64,000 nucleotides of DNA from Bog-532 sp963828445 (GCA_963828445.1 CAWHFP010000001.1:1302001-1366000), one strand, 5' to 3'; positions 28,062 through 38,912 are shown, counted from the first letter of the stretch. A program made the numbers and translations. Notes: generated from the sequence alone by a model not told the origin.

Positions 28062-29711
28062 TTGTCCGCAACCTCTCGGGACGCCGCGGCGGCAGGCCCG
28101 CCGCCCGGTGAATCCATAAGCCCGGCCGTCCAGAACGGCCACATCTCAGTCCAGGACGCGGCCCGCGACGGGGCCAACGACGGCGCTTCCCCGCGACCAC
28201 GGCGCCTGGGCCTGGCCCTGACCGTGATCGCGACCGCCCAGCTCATGGTGGTGCTGGACGCGACCATCGTGAACGTGGCCCTGCCCCACATCCAGAACGC
28301 GCTGCACTTCTCGGGCACCAACCTGGAATGGGTCATCAACGCCTACACGCTGGCCTTCGGTGGCCTGCTGCTGCTCGGCGGGCGGTCCGGTGACCTGCTC
28401 GGCCGGCGCCGCATCTTCATCTTCGGCGTGCTGCTGTTCTCGCTGGCCTCGCTGCTCGGCGGCTTCGCCACCAGCCAGTCCTGGCTGCTGGCGGCCCGGG
28501 TGGTGCAGGGCATCGGGGGCGCGTTCGCCGCGCCGACCGCGCTGTCACTGATCGCCGTGACCTTCCCCGAGGGCAGGGAGCGCAACCGGGCCATGGGCGT
28601 GTACGCGGCCATGAGCGTGGCCGGCGGCGCCGTCGGCCTGATCGTGGGCGGCCTGCTCACCACCTATGCGTCCTGGCGCTGGGTGCTGTTCGTCAACGTG
28701 CCGATCGGCCTGGTCGTCGCGGCGCTGGCGCCGCGGGTGCTGGGCGAGTCCGAGCGCCGCCGGGGCCGGTTCGACCTGCCCGGCGCGATCACCGGCACGG
28801 TGGGCCTGTCCGCCCTGGTGTACGGCCTGTCCAACGCGGCCACCAGCCAGAACGGCCAGTCCCACTGGGGCGACACCAAGGTCGTGGTCTCGCTGGTCGC
28901 GGCGGTGGTGCTGCTGGCCGCGTTCGTGTTCATCGAGGGCCGCAGCCCGCACGCGCTGGTGCCGTTCCGGGTGCTGCGCAACCGGAACCGGGCCGGGGCC
29001 TACATCATCATGCTCTGCGTGGGCACGGCGATGTTCGGCATGTTCTTCTTCCTGACCCTGTTCGTGCAGCAGGTCTGGGGCTACACGCCGCTGCACTCGG
29101 GCATCGCCTACCTGCCGTTCGTGGCCATGATCCTGGTCGCCACGGCGGCCGCCTCCCAGCTGGTGCCGCGGATCGGAGCTCGTCCGCTGCTGCTGGTGGG
29201 CTCGGTGTTCGGCGCGGGTGGCCTGATCTGGCTGTCCCAGGTCAACGAGCACAGCTCGTACGCGGGCGGCCTGCTCGGCCCGATGATGGTGGCCGCGTTC
29301 GGGTTCGGCCTGATGTTCGTACCGCTGTCGCTCATGGCGCTGAGCAAGGTCAATGAGGAGGACACCGGGGTGGCCTCCAGCCTGCTCAACACCGGCCAGC
29401 AGGTCGGTGGCTCGATCGGCCTGGCCATCCTGGGCACGGTGGCGTGGAGCTCGTTCGCCAACAACATCGACTCCGCGACGGCCAAGGCCAAGGTGGCGGC
29501 GGCGGCCGCGGCCAAGGCCGGTCACCCGCTGACCAAGGCCAAGGCGGCCACGGAGCAGACGAACATCCTGCACCACGCGCTGGCCTACGGCTTCTCGCAC
29601 GGGTACTACGTGTCGGCCGGGATCGCGGTGCTGGCGCTGATCGTCACCGTGCTCATGGTCAACATCAAGCGCGAGGATCTGGCCGGGATCAACCCCATGC
29701 AGGCCGGGTAA
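28062..29711 (+). CDS. DHA2-family MFS drug efflux transporter
   Basis: The product is 549 residues starting at TTG, with GGGAGAAG just upstream. After a 45-residue polar N-terminus come about 14 helices with the DHA2 motifs: TAQLMVVLDATIVNVALPHIQ in helix one, SGDLLGRRRIF (motif A) and GVYAAMSVAGGAVGLIVGG (antiporter motif C). A long Ala/Lys-rich loop (residues about 480-520, ATAKAKVAAAAAAKAGHPLTK) precedes the last helix. Pairing with the upstream MarR regulator is the classical arrangement for inducible drug efflux. Confidence 0.93.
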   Translation: MSATSRDAAAAGPPPGESISPAVQNGHISVQDAARDGANDGASPRPRRLGLALTVIATAQLMVVLDATIVNVALPHIQNALHFSGTNLEWVINAYTLAFGGLLLLGGRSGDLLGRRRIFIFGVLLFSLASLLGGFATSQSWLLAARVVQGIGGAFAAPTALSLIAVTFPEGRERNRAMGVYAAMSVAGGAVGLIVGGLLTTYASWRWVLFVNVPIGLVVAALAPRVLGESERRRGRFDLPGAITGTVGLSALVYGLSNAATSQNGQSHWGDTKVVVSLVAAVVLLAAFVFIEGRSPHALVPFRVLRNRNRAGAYIIMLCVGTAMFGMFFFLTLFVQQVWGYTPLHSGIAYLPFVAMILVATAAASQLVPRIGARPLLLVGSVFGAGGLIWLSQVNEHSSYAGGLLGPMMVAAFGFGLMFVPLSLMALSKVNEEDTGVASSLLNTGQQVGGSIGLAILGTVAWSSFANNIDSATAKAKVAAAAAAKAGHPLTKAKAATEQTNILHHALAYGFSHGYYVSAGIAVLALIVTVLMVNIKREDLAGINPMQAG

Positions 29712-29835
29712 CAGCACCGGCTCACGGGGCTGACTCAGTTAGCTGCCGTCTGGATGCGGCCGGAATCGGGTGGGTTCTCGCGGGGGCGCGGGGACCCACC
29801 CGGATCGCTTGTTCCGGCCTTCCTAGACTGAGGGC

Positions 29836-30260
29836 GTGGCATCAACTACCGACCCAGCGGTCCACAAGTTCCTCACCGACGGCACGCGGACGGGCAAGCT
29901 CGCCTACTGGGCGCCGCGGGCCGGGTCCTGGTCGCCCCGATCTGGTACATCGTGGAAGACGGGGACCTGATCTTCAACACCGGCGCCGACACGGTCAAGG
30001 GCAAGTTCCTGGCCCGCGAGCACCAGGCCACGATCTGCGTCGACCTGGAGGAACCGCCCTACGCGTTCGTCCAGGTCCAGGGCAACGCCGAGCTGTCCAA
30101 CGATCCGTCCGAGCTGCTGCGGACCGCGACCGCGATCGCGGCCCGGTACGTGGGGCCGGACCAGGCCGACGAGTTCGGGCAGCGTAACGGGGTGCCGGGC
30201 GAGCTGGTGGTCCGGCTGCGGCCGACCAAGGTCGTGGCCACGTTCGACGTGGTCGCCTGA
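29836..30260 (+). CDS. PPOX-class F420/FMN-dependent oxidoreductase (frameshifted)
   Basis: After repair the product is about 141 residues: a PPOX split-barrel protein (KFLTDGTRTGKLAYLGAAGR, VAPIWYIVEDGDLIFNTG, ICVDLEEPPYAFVQVQGNAEL). The frame breaks near 29907, where tactggg should read tacctggg, so one C is missing. The family binds F420 or flavin and reduces small substrates. The start is the GTG at 29836. Two bases separate its stop from the GTG of the cupin gene, so the two are co-transcribed and probably coupled. Confidence 0.85.
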
Positions 30261-30262
30261 CC

Positions 30263-30742
30263 GTGAGCGCGACGCCGGAGCCGGCCGGGACCGGGGCGGA
30301 GACTAGTCCGGGCATCGTGGCCCCGGGCCAGGGTCACCTGCTCACGGCCCGGGGCAGCGTGATGGCGTTCAAGGCGGTCGCGGCCCAGACCGGCGGCGAC
30401 TTCTCCCTGATGGAACGCACGCTGCCGCCCGGCGGACGGCGCCCGCCCGCGCACCGGCACGTCAACTGCTCCGAGGCGTTCTTCGTGCTCGACGGCCAGA
30501 TCAGCTTCGTGCTCGACGGCGCGGACCTGGCCGGCGGCCCCGGCGACTTCCTGCTGGTCCCGCGGGGAGCGGCGCACACGTTCGGCAACGCCAGCCCCGA
30601 ACCGGCCCGGCTGCTGGTCCTGCACGCCCCGGCCATGGACGCCTACTTCGAGGAACTGCACCGGCTGTGGGCGTCCGGTCAGCCCCCGGCCACCGACGAG
30701 GAACGGGCCCTGATGGCCCGCTTCGGCATGGAACCGGCCTGA
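30263..30742 (+). CDS. cupin domain protein
   Basis: The product is 159 residues with one cupin barrel: motif one PAHRHVNCSEAFFVLDGQISFVLDG (His-His-Glu ligands) and motif two PGDFLLVPRGAAHTFGN (the last His). The metal site looks intact, so it could be a dioxygenase or a metabolite-binding protein; the substrate cannot be told. It follows the PPOX gene by 2 bp. Its last 64 bp overlap the C-terminal extension of the convergent YoeB-like gene. Confidence 0.87.
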   Translation: MSATPEPAGTGAETSPGIVAPGQGHLLTARGSVMAFKAVAAQTGGDFSLMERTLPPGGRRPPAHRHVNCSEAFFVLDGQISFVLDGADLAGGPGDFLLVPRGAAHTFGNASPEPARLLVLHAPAMDAYFEELHRLWASGQPPATDEERALMARFGMEPA

Positions 30743-31155
30743 CCGCCGGCCGCAGCGCAGACCGGGCCGGGGATCGCCCCGGATGCGGCGCCCGGGCCGG
30801 GTTGGGGACCTTCGCCACCAGCCTTCGATGAAAATATGGAAGGTCGGATTCTGGCATTCCAGCTCGTGCGGGCGGCCGCGAAGGCAGGAGGGACGGAACC
30901 GGCAGAGCGGTAGCGGGCGGCCAGCACGATGATCTCTGATTCGGTGACGAGGTAGACGAGCCGGTGCTCGTCGTCGATCCGCCGGGACCACGCGCCCGGC
31001 AGGTGGTACTTGAGGGGCTCGGGCTTGCCGATGCCGGCGAAGGGATCGCGCAGGACGTCCTCGATCAACTTGTTGATCCGGGCCAGCGTTTTGCGATCAG
31101 TCTTGAGCCAGGACGTGTAGTCGTCCCAGCCTTGCTCCTCGAATACCAGCCTCAC
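30679..31155 (-). CDS. yoeB: YoeB-family toxin with C-terminal extension
   Basis: Residues 1-78 match YoeB, a ribosome-dependent mRNA endonuclease (MRLVFEEQGWDDYTSWL, KPEPLKYHLPGAWSRRIDDEHRLVYLV, ILAARY). Typical YoeB ends at RYHY within about 85-90 residues. Here RYRS continues for 80 low-complexity residues, into the 3' end of the cupin gene on the other strand. The catalytic Glu, Arg and the region before the last His/Tyr are present, but the terminal His is replaced. The tail is probably a lost stop codon or an upstream sequence error. The GTG start overlaps the YefM stop by 4 bp. Confidence 0.82.
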   Translation of the reverse strand: MRLVFEEQGWDDYTSWLKTDRKTLARINKLIEDVLRDPFAGIGKPEPLKYHLPGAWSRRIDDEHRLVYLVTESEIIVLAARYRSAGSVPPAFAAARTSWNARIRPSIFSSKAGGEGPQPGPGAASGAIPGPVCAAAGGQAGSMPKRAIRARSSSVAGG

Positions 31156-31430
31156 CGGCGCTGGTCGACCTCTTCGGTGTCGGGGTCAATGAGGGCATGT
31201 TCAGCCAGGCCGGTACCGTTGAGCGCGTTTTCGTAGGCCGTCAGCAAACGGCGGGCATTCGCGGGCGAGCGCAACAGGTAGGCACCCTCACGAAGGGCCT
31301 CGTAATCCTCGGCTGAGATGAGGACCGCGTTGCCGTGCTTGGAGACGATCTCGATCGCGTCGTGGTCGTCGTTGACCTTCTTGATCAACGGGAACAGTCC
31401 CTTGCGTGCCTCGCTCGCGGTGATCGACAC
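31152..31430 (-). CDS. yefM: YefM/Phd-family antitoxin
   Basis: The product is 92 residues with the Phd/YefM fold: MSITASEARKGLFPLIKKVN (DNA-binding dimer part), AVLISAEDYEALREGAYLL, and an acidic C-terminal tail (HALIDPDTEEVDQRR) that would wrap around the toxin. It neutralises YoeB and represses the operon in characterised relatives. The toxin gene overlaps its stop by 4 bp. A palindrome at 31449-31472 just before the gene is the likely operator. Confidence 0.92.
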   Translation of the reverse strand: MSITASEARKGLFPLIKKVNDDHDAIEIVSKHGNAVLISAEDYEALREGAYLLRSPANARRLLTAYENALNGTGLAEHALIDPDTEEVDQRR

Positions 31431-31448
31431 GACGGCCAGCCCTTCACT

Positions 31449-31472
31449 AGTGGTACGGGATAGCGTACCACT
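31449..31472. promoter_or_regulatory. palindrome upstream of yefM-yoeB, probable operator
   Basis: AGTGGTACG and CGTACCACT are perfect 9-bp arms separated by 6 bp. It lies 18 bp before the YefM start and overlaps the expected promoter, the usual place for autoregulation by a YefM-YoeB complex. Each arm contains GTAC. Confidence 0.65.
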
Positions 31473-31590
31473 CGGAGAGCGGGAGCGCGTTCATGGTTTG
31501 TTGATGTATGTGGCTCGGTGCCGCTATGGCTTGTTTAGTGATGTCGTTATACGTTCAGGTCATCTCCCCCGTTGGTGAAAAGGGTGACGC

Positions 31591-34500
31591 ATGGCTGGGC
31601 GACGACGGTCCTGGTTCCTGGGTGTGGTGGCGCTGATCGTGGCCGGGCTGGCCTGCCCGGCGGTGATCCCGCGGGCGGCGGCGGCGCCGGTGAGCGCGGC
31701 GCGGGGCGGGGCCCGGGCCGCGGCGGTGACCTCGGGGGACGCGCGGTTCGAGGTGCTCTCCCCCACGCTGATCCGCACCGAGTACGCCGGGGACCAGCGC
31801 TTTGTGGACGCGGGCACGTTCAACGTGATCGGGCGGGACGACTTCGCGCCCACCCACTTCACCGCGCGGACGGCGGGGGGCTGGCTGACCATCGCGACCT
31901 CGGCCCTGACCCTGCGCTACCGGGTCGGCTCGGGGCCGTTCGGGACCAGGAACCTGCAGGTGTCACTGCGGGCCGGGGCCCAGCCGGTCACGGCCGAGCC
32001 GTGGGCGTCGGAAGTGCCGCCGTCGTGCGCGATCGGGGTCCTGTGCGAGGCCGAGGACCTCAGCCTCGGTGGCGTGAGCGTGGCCAACGACCACACCGGC
32101 TACACCGGGACCGGGTTCGCGGCTGGCTTCCAGAGCACCGGGAACTCGCTGTCGTTCCAGGTCACGGTGGCCACGGCCGGGACCTACCAGTTCGACGCGC
32201 GCTACGCCAACAGCGTCGGGGGCGACGGGCAGGACACCACCCGGACCCTGACCGTGGCCGCGGACGGCGGGGCCGGGGCGACCCTGACCATGCCGACCAC
32301 GGCCGACTGGAACACCTGGGCCATCGCGTCGGCCGACCTGACCCTGACCGCCGGGACCCACACCGTCACCGTGACTCGCGCCGCGTCGGACTCGGGCAAC
32401 GTGAACCTGGACAGCGTGGCCCTGGTGACCCCGGGCGCGGCCTACCCGTCGCCGCCCCCGCCGGCCGTGCACGACTGCGCGTTCGGGACCGTGTGCGAAG
32501 CCGAGTCGGGCACGCTGGCCGGCGGCGCGGCCCTGGCCTCGGACCACAACGACTACTCCGGGGCCGGTTTCGTGGCCGGGCTGGCCACCGGGGCCAGCGA
32601 CACCGTGCACATCACCGGGGTGCCGGTGGCGGGCCCGTACGCCCTGCAGGTGCGCTACGCCAACGCTCAGGACAGCGCGCGCACCGTGTCTGTCCAGGCC
32701 GGCTCGGCCGCGGCCACCACCGGCCAGCCTGGCCGCCACCAGCAGCTGGGACTCCTGGCGCACGGTGGCGGTCCCGGTCCAGCTGGCGGCCGGGGCCAAC
32801 GACGTGACCATCGGGTGCCCGGACGCCAGCAGCTGCCAGCTCAACCTGGACACGGTCGCGGTGACCAGGCCCGGTGCGACGCTGCTGGCGCCGCACGCGC
32901 CGCTGGGCGGGTACCGGCGCGGCCTGGACGGCGTGGACGGGTCGGCCGTCACCACCCCGGGCCTGCTGTACCAGGACGGCTGGTCGCTGCTGGACGACAC
33001 CAGCTCGGCCCTGTACAACCCGGCGCACCAAGAAGGTCACCCCGCGGCCCGGCCACGACGGGCAGCCGTACCAGGACGGGTACGTGTTCGGCTACGGCCA
33101 CGACTACCCGCGGGGGCTCACCGACCTGGCCACCCTGACCGGGCCGTCCGAACTGCTCCCCCGCTGGTCGTACGGCGTCTGGTACTCCGAGTACTACAAC
33201 CACACGGCCGCGGACTACGAGAACACGATCCTGCCCGCGTTCCGCGCCAACGGGACCCCGCTGGACGTGCTGGTCACCGACACCGACTTCAAGTCGCCCA
33301 GCACCTGGGACGGGTGGGAGATGAACCCGTCCGAGTTCCCGGACCCGAAGGCGTTCTTCGACTGGTCGGCGGCCCAGGGGCTGCACAACGCGCTCAACAT
33401 CCACCCCAGCATCGGCAGCGACGACCCGCAGTTCGCCCAGGCTCAGGCCACGGCGGGCGGGGGGCTGACCCTGAACGGTGGCGACTACGTGTTCGACTGG
33501 GGCAACCCGGCCCAGCTCAAGGCCTACCTGGACCTGCACAACGGGTTCCAGCAGGCGGGCGCCGACATCTACTGGCTGGACTGGTGCTGCGACCAGTCGT
33601 ACCTCCTCGCTGGCCGGCGTGACCCCGGACGCCTGGATCAACCAGCAGTACGCCGACTACACCGCGGCCAACCTGGGGCGCGGGTTCGCGTTCTCCCGCG
33701 CCTACGGATCGCTGCAGGCCGGCGGGTACAGCGGCCAGCAGGGCCTGCCCACCGGGCCGTGGGCCGACAAGCGGACCACCGTGCACTTCACCGGGGACAC
33801 CACCTCGGACTGGGCCACGCTGAAGTTCGAGGTCGGCTACACCCCGGGTGAGTCCTCGTCGACCGGGCTGTCGGCGGTCAGCGACGACATCGGCGGCTTC
33901 AACAACGACGGCACCCAGACCACCGGGGCCGAGCCGGGCAGCACCAAGGAAGCGGACGACCTGTACGCGCGCTGGGTGCAGTTCGGCACGTTCCAGCCGG
34001 TCGACCGGCTGCACGGCAACCACAGTGACCGGCTGCCCTGGCAGTACGGCCCCGCGGCCCAGGCGTCGGCGGAGAAGTTCCTGAACCTGCGCGAGAACCT
34101 GGTCCCGTACACCTACACGCTGGCCCAGCAGGCCAGCCGGACCGGGATCCCGGTCGTGCGGCCGCTGTACCTGCAGTATCCGGACCAGCAGGACGCCTAC
34201 GCCCGCGACGGCTCGGAGTACCTGTACGGCCCGGACGTGCTGGTCGCCCCGGTCACCACCCCGGGCACCGGAACGGTCAGCACGCCGGTGTGGTTCCCGC
34301 CCGGCAGCAGCTGGACCGACTACTTCACCGGCCAGACCTACCCGGGCGGCACCACCGCCAGCGTGAGCACCGACCTGGGCACGATGCCGGTGTTCATCAA
34401 GTCCGGCGGCATCGTGACCACGCGCACCGATGACGTCACCAACGACGAGCAGAACCCGCTGACCAAGGTCACGGCCACCGTGGCCGGCGGGGCCAGCGGA

Positions 34501-34815
34501 TCGTTCGGCCTGTACGAGGACAACGGAACCACCACCGACGTCCACGACAGCGCGGTCACGCAGATCAGCTACCGCGCGGCCGGCCCGGGTCACACGGCGC
34601 GGATCGCGGCGGCGGCCGGATCGTTCGCCGGGCAGGTGCGGCAGCGGCAGTGGACGGTGAGGTTCCTCGGGGTGGCGGCGGCGCCCAGCGCGGTGACGGT
34701 GAACGGCCGGGCCGCACCGGCCAGCGCCTGGAGCTGGGACGCGTCCACCCACGCGCTGGCCGTGACCGCCCCGGCGCAGTCGGTGCGGCAGGCGCTGACG
34801 GTCAGCTACCGGTGA
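31591..34815 (+). CDS. secreted GH31 glycosidase with two CBM35-like modules (three frameshifts)
   Basis: After repair the product is about 1,073 residues. It has a signal peptide (RRRSWFLGVVALIVAGLACP), an N-terminal sandwich, two CBM35-like carbohydrate-binding modules (CEAEDLSLGG... and CEAESGTLAGG..., about residues 150-280 and 300-425), and a GH31 barrel. The presumed nucleophile is in YWLDWCCD and the acid/base region is SDDIGGFNNDG; PVVRPLYLQYPD and VLVAPV follow. Extra bases near 32721, 33027 and 33602 break the frame; each repair restores conserved text. GH31 enzymes cleave alpha-glucosidic bonds. It is exported, probably for polysaccharide use. Confidence 0.87.
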
Positions 34816-34901
34816 GCGTGATGCTGAAGAAGTGATGACGGAACCGGCGGCCACCGCGCAAGCCGCCGGCCCGGCTGGCAGCATCTCGGGACGGAGGTCC
34901 C

Positions 34902-36101
34902 GTGGCCGAGATTCCCTGCCCGAGGTGCCGAGTGACCGGCACCGTGCCCGATCCGGGCCTGACCCGCTGGCAGTGCCGCGCCTGCGGGCACAGCTACTTC
35001 CTGCGCCGCTGCGCGGCCTGCCGCCGGGTCAGCTACGTCGACGGCTTCCAGGGCTACAACCAGAGCTGGGCTTGCACGTGGTGTGCGCAGCCGAACGCGG
35101 GCTTCCGGCCACGCCGGGACCGGGCCACCGCGACGGCCGGGGAACTGGCCGCCGAGCTGGCCCGGTTCGCGGGGGTGGCCCCGGCGCTCGGCGAGGCCCC
35201 GCTGGCCGGTGAGACTGCTGCTGGCAGGGCTGCAGTTGGTGGTGGGGCCACAGCTGTTGGCGGGGGCCCGGCTCCGGGCGGAGAGCCACCGGGAAGGCGA
35301 TCCCGGCGGGCGCTGACCATCGCGGTGGTGATGCTGCTGATCGTGGCGGCCGGGGCGGCGATCGGGGTCGGGGTGGGCCAGCTGACGCCGGCCGCGGCAC
35401 CCTCGGCCACCTCGCCGGCGCCGGCCGCTCCCGACGGGCCGATCGGCACGGCGCGGCCGGCCCGCCCGGCCCGGACCGCCCCGGCCGAGGCCCGGCAGAC
35501 CAGCCGGGCGGTCTCGGTGACCGGGGCCGGGGTGAACGCGGTCGATTTCGACGGGGTCGGCGGCACGCTCACGGTGACCGCCGCCCCCGGCCCGGTCCGG
35601 CTGACCGGGACCCTGAACTGGACCGGGCCGCCGCCCCGCACCAGCGTGACCCGCGACCACACCGGCCGCGGGCTGCACCTGTCCTACCGGTGCGCACCGG
35701 CCAGCCCGTGCACCGAGGACTACCAGCTGACGGTTCCGGCGGGCACCACGCTGACCGTGCGGCAGCCGTCCGGTCAGCTCACCCTGTCGGGCCTGCGCGG
35801 CCCGCTGACGATCACCGCCGCCAGCGCCGACGTGGTCGCCCGCCACCTGGACGCGGCTCACCTGCGGGCCAGCATCACGGCGGGACGGTTGGACGCGAGT
35901 TTCGACTCAGCGCCGGAGTCGGTACGGATCGAGCTGACCCGGGCCGACGGCACCGTACGGGTCCCCGGCACGGCCCGCTACCGGGTCAGCCAGCAGGTCA
36001 GCGGAGGTTCGGCCGACGTCCGCGTGCCGCGGTCCAGCTCGGCGGCGCACACCATCGTGGCCACGCTGCACGACAGCCAGCTCGCCCTGCTGCCCTCCTA
36101 G
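34902..36101 (+). CDS. zinc-ribbon membrane protein with DUF4097-like beta-repeat domain
   Basis: The product is 399 residues. The N-terminus has two zinc ribbons (Cys6/9/25/28 and Cys37/40/58/61), then a Gly/Ala-rich linker, one membrane helix at about 137-158 (LTIAVVMLLIVAAGAAIGVGV), a Pro/Ala-rich spacer, and a 180-residue domain of short beta repeats (LTVRQPSGQLTLSGLRGPLTITAASADVV) like DUF4097. Topology puts the ribbons inside and the beta domain outside. It may be an envelope sensor or anchor; function is unknown. GGAGG precedes the GTG start. Confidence 0.75.
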   Translation: MAEIPCPRCRVTGTVPDPGLTRWQCRACGHSYFLRRCAACRRVSYVDGFQGYNQSWACTWCAQPNAGFRPRRDRATATAGELAAELARFAGVAPALGEAPLAGETAAGRAAVGGGATAVGGGPAPGGEPPGRRSRRALTIAVVMLLIVAAGAAIGVGVGQLTPAAAPSATSPAPAAPDGPIGTARPARPARTAPAEARQTSRAVSVTGAGVNAVDFDGVGGTLTVTAAPGPVRLTGTLNWTGPPPRTSVTRDHTGRGLHLSYRCAPASPCTEDYQLTVPAGTTLTVRQPSGQLTLSGLRGPLTITAASADVVARHLDAAHLRASITAGRLDASFDSAPESVRIELTRADGTVRVPGTARYRVSQQVSGGSADVRVPRSSSAAHTIVATLHDSQLALLPS

Positions 36102-36128
36102 CCGGGCCCGGTGCGTGGATCGGGCCAG

Positions 36129-36554
36129 CTAGTCCAGGAATGGGTTGCGGAGCAAGACGCCGTCGTAGTCCTGGCCCGGGTTGAGATCCTCGGAGTGCAG
36201 GACCTCGCACCCGAGCTCCTTCGCGCTGCGCAGGATCATCGCGTCCCAGAACGAGGTTCCGGCCCGTCGGTGGATATCGATGGCCGCGAGAACATCGTCA
36301 GCGGCCGGCGTGTGCACGTGCCAGTGAGACAGATCGTCGATGATCTGGGCGGCGGCCGGGACATCAAGTGGCTTGGGGATCTTCCGCGTGGTGGTGACGA
36401 AGAACTCCTGCAGCACCTGAACGCTCAGGCAGCCTGCTCTCGTCTCCCATAGTTGTTCCACCAGGGCGCGGGCCACGGCGTGTTTGTCGCCCGCGGTCAC
36501 GTCGTGCGCGTAGACGAGGACGTTGGTATCGACGAACTGGCGATCACCGCTCAT
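36129..36554 (-). CDS. vapC: PIN-domain toxin (VapC family)
   Basis: The product is 141 residues with the PIN fold: FVDTNVLVYAHD (first acidic residue Asp9), LSVQVLQEFFVTTTRK (Glu), and GTSFWDAMILRSAKELGCEVLHSEDLNPG (two further Asp). Such proteins are ribonucleases that cut tRNA or rRNA. Its start overlaps the 3' end of the antitoxin gene by 11 bp, the standard VapBC arrangement. Confidence 0.9.
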   Translation of the reverse strand: MSGDRQFVDTNVLVYAHDVTAGDKHAVARALVEQLWETRAGCLSVQVLQEFFVTTTRKIPKPLDVPAAAQIIDDLSHWHVHTPAADDVLAAIDIHRRAGTSFWDAMILRSAKELGCEVLHSEDLNPGQDYDGVLLRNPFLD

Positions 36555-36786
36555 GCAGATCGTCCCGGGACCAGGTCAGGCGGCCATCAGTACCGAGATC
36601 CAGGCCCTGCCGCAGCCGGGCCTGGCTGCGCTCCCGCGCGGCGGCGTAGCCGGTCTCCTGCTCCACGGTCTCCCGGAGCATGTGCGCGAGCAGCCGGGAG
36701 ACCGAGGTACCACGGCGCGCGGCGATGACCCGCGCCTCACGCAGGTCCTCTTCGGGAAGAGACAGCGTGATGTTCTGATTACCCAT
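36544..36786 (-). CDS. ribbon-helix-helix antitoxin of the VapBC pair
   Basis: The product is 80 residues. The start (MGNQNITLSLPEEDLREARVIAARRGTSVSRLL) is a ribbon-helix-helix DNA-binding domain; the rest, rich in Glu and Arg, would bind the toxin. GGAGG lies 7 bases before the ATG at 36786, which decides the start over an upstream in-frame codon. It is expected to repress its own operon with VapC. The promoter region carries repeated ACGTG elements (36808-36836). Confidence 0.85.
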   Translation of the reverse strand: MGNQNITLSLPEEDLREARVIAARRGTSVSRLLAHMLRETVEQETGYAAARERSQARLRQGLDLGTDGRLTWSRDDLHER

Positions 36787-37004
36787 CCGGCCTCCGCACA
36801 ATTAGACGTGCTTCACGTGGAAAAGTGTAACACGTAGAACTGTGAAATAGCGCTCTCTGTGGTGGCTGAGTGCGTCTGGGCGCCGGACCGGGGACCCACA
36901 TTCTCGGAGTCGTACGAGGTACGTGCTCGATAGCCCGGGGGCCTCCCGGGGACGGGAGCCGGGGCGGGGCGGGAAGGGGCGCACACCGCGTTAAATATAA
37001 AAAT

Positions 37005-37029
37005 GCTAGCCAGTATGAGTCTGGCTAGC
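37005..37029 (-). terminator. rho-independent terminator of tRNA-Asn
   Basis: GCTAGCCAG and CTGGCTAGC form a perfect 9-bp stem with a 7-base loop. Read on the minus strand it is followed by ATTTTTATATTTAA, a T-rich tail. It lies 17 bp after the tRNA-Asn 3' end. Confidence 0.87.
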
Positions 37030-37046
37030 TGTTTGCTTCGTGAGAG

Positions 37047-37119
37047 CTCTGGGGGTGAGACTCGAACTCACAACCGTTCGGTTAACAGCCGAATGCTCTG
37101 CCGATTGAGCTACCCCAGA
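37047..37119 (-). tRNA. tRNA-Asn (GTT)
   Basis: A 73-nt cloverleaf reads on the minus strand. The acceptor TCTGGGG pairs with CCCCAGA, the D-stem is GCTC/GAGC, the anticodon stem TTCGG/CCGAA encloses CTGTTAA (anticodon GTT, asparagine), and the T-stem GTGAG/CTCAC encloses TTCGAGT. The discriminator base is G. CCA is not encoded. A rho-independent terminator follows. Confidence 0.97.
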
Positions 37120-37319
37120 TTGACCCGGCGCGGGGCGCGGCGTGGCCGCTCCTTGGTGCCGGTCCCTAAGAGTAGCGTACCTGCGAGGTGCTCGTGCGCG
37201 CCGTGGCGGCAACAAGGAAATCACGGCTGGGCGGCGGGGACGCCAGCAGGGTGCATGAATACGCCGCCGGAGAACGGGCAGGCAACTGAGCACGACCACA
37301 GCGTTAAGGAAGGCGCCAG

Positions 37320-37658
37320 ATGGGGTTCAAAATCACGTTTCTCGCCGGGTTCGCGGCTGGCTATGTCGTCGGCGCCGCAGCCGGCCGGGAGCGCTACGAG
37401 CAGATAAAGACCGCGAGCTCGAAGGTGGCGGCCAACCCGGCCGTGCAGAAGGCCACCGGCACCGTGGGCACGAAGGCGGGCGAGCTGGGCAAGACCGCCA
37501 TGGACAAGGCGGGCGAGCGGCTGCCGCGGCTGACCGAGACGGCCAAGGACAAGGCCAGCAGCCTGCCCGGGCTGCGGGGCCGGGTCAACGGGTCGTCATC
37601 GGACTACGGCACGCCGGCTCCGGACGCCTACGACCCGCCGCCGGGCACGGCCAGCTGA
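37320..37658 (+). CDS. YtxH-like membrane-associated protein
   Basis: The product is 112 residues with an N-terminal hydrophobic segment (ITFLAGFAAGYVVGAAAGRERYEQI) of YtxH type, then an amphipathic Lys/Ala-rich helix with KAGE repeats and a Pro-rich tail. YtxH proteins are general-stress proteins of unknown mechanism. AAGGAAGG precedes the ATG. It converges on the sigma factor gene with a strong hairpin between them. Confidence 0.8.
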   Translation: MGFKITFLAGFAAGYVVGAAAGRERYEQIKTASSKVAANPAVQKATGTVGTKAGELGKTAMDKAGERLPRLTETAKDKASSLPGLRGRVNGSSSDYGTPAPDAYDPPPGTAS

Positions 37659-37684
37659 GCCGGTCAGCTGAGCTGGTCAGCACA

Positions 37685-37716
37685 CCGCCCCGGTGGCCTC
37701 GCGGCCACCGGGGCGG
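37685..37716. terminator. bidirectional hairpin between the YtxH and sigma factor genes
   Basis: CCGCCCCGGTGGCC and GGCCACCGGGGCGG are perfect 14-bp arms around TCGC. It lies between two convergent genes, 27 bp after the YtxH stop and 18 bp after the sigma factor stop. ATTT follows on the plus strand. Confidence 0.8.
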
Positions 37717-37733
37717 ATTTGCGTGCAAGCCTC

Positions 37734-38912
<1,179 letters not shown>

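Noticed and set aside
36787..37046. Possible attachment site beside tRNA-Asn
   Set aside because: No integrase gene and no repeat of the tRNA 3' end elsewhere in the window; the inverted repeat beside it is the tRNA terminator.
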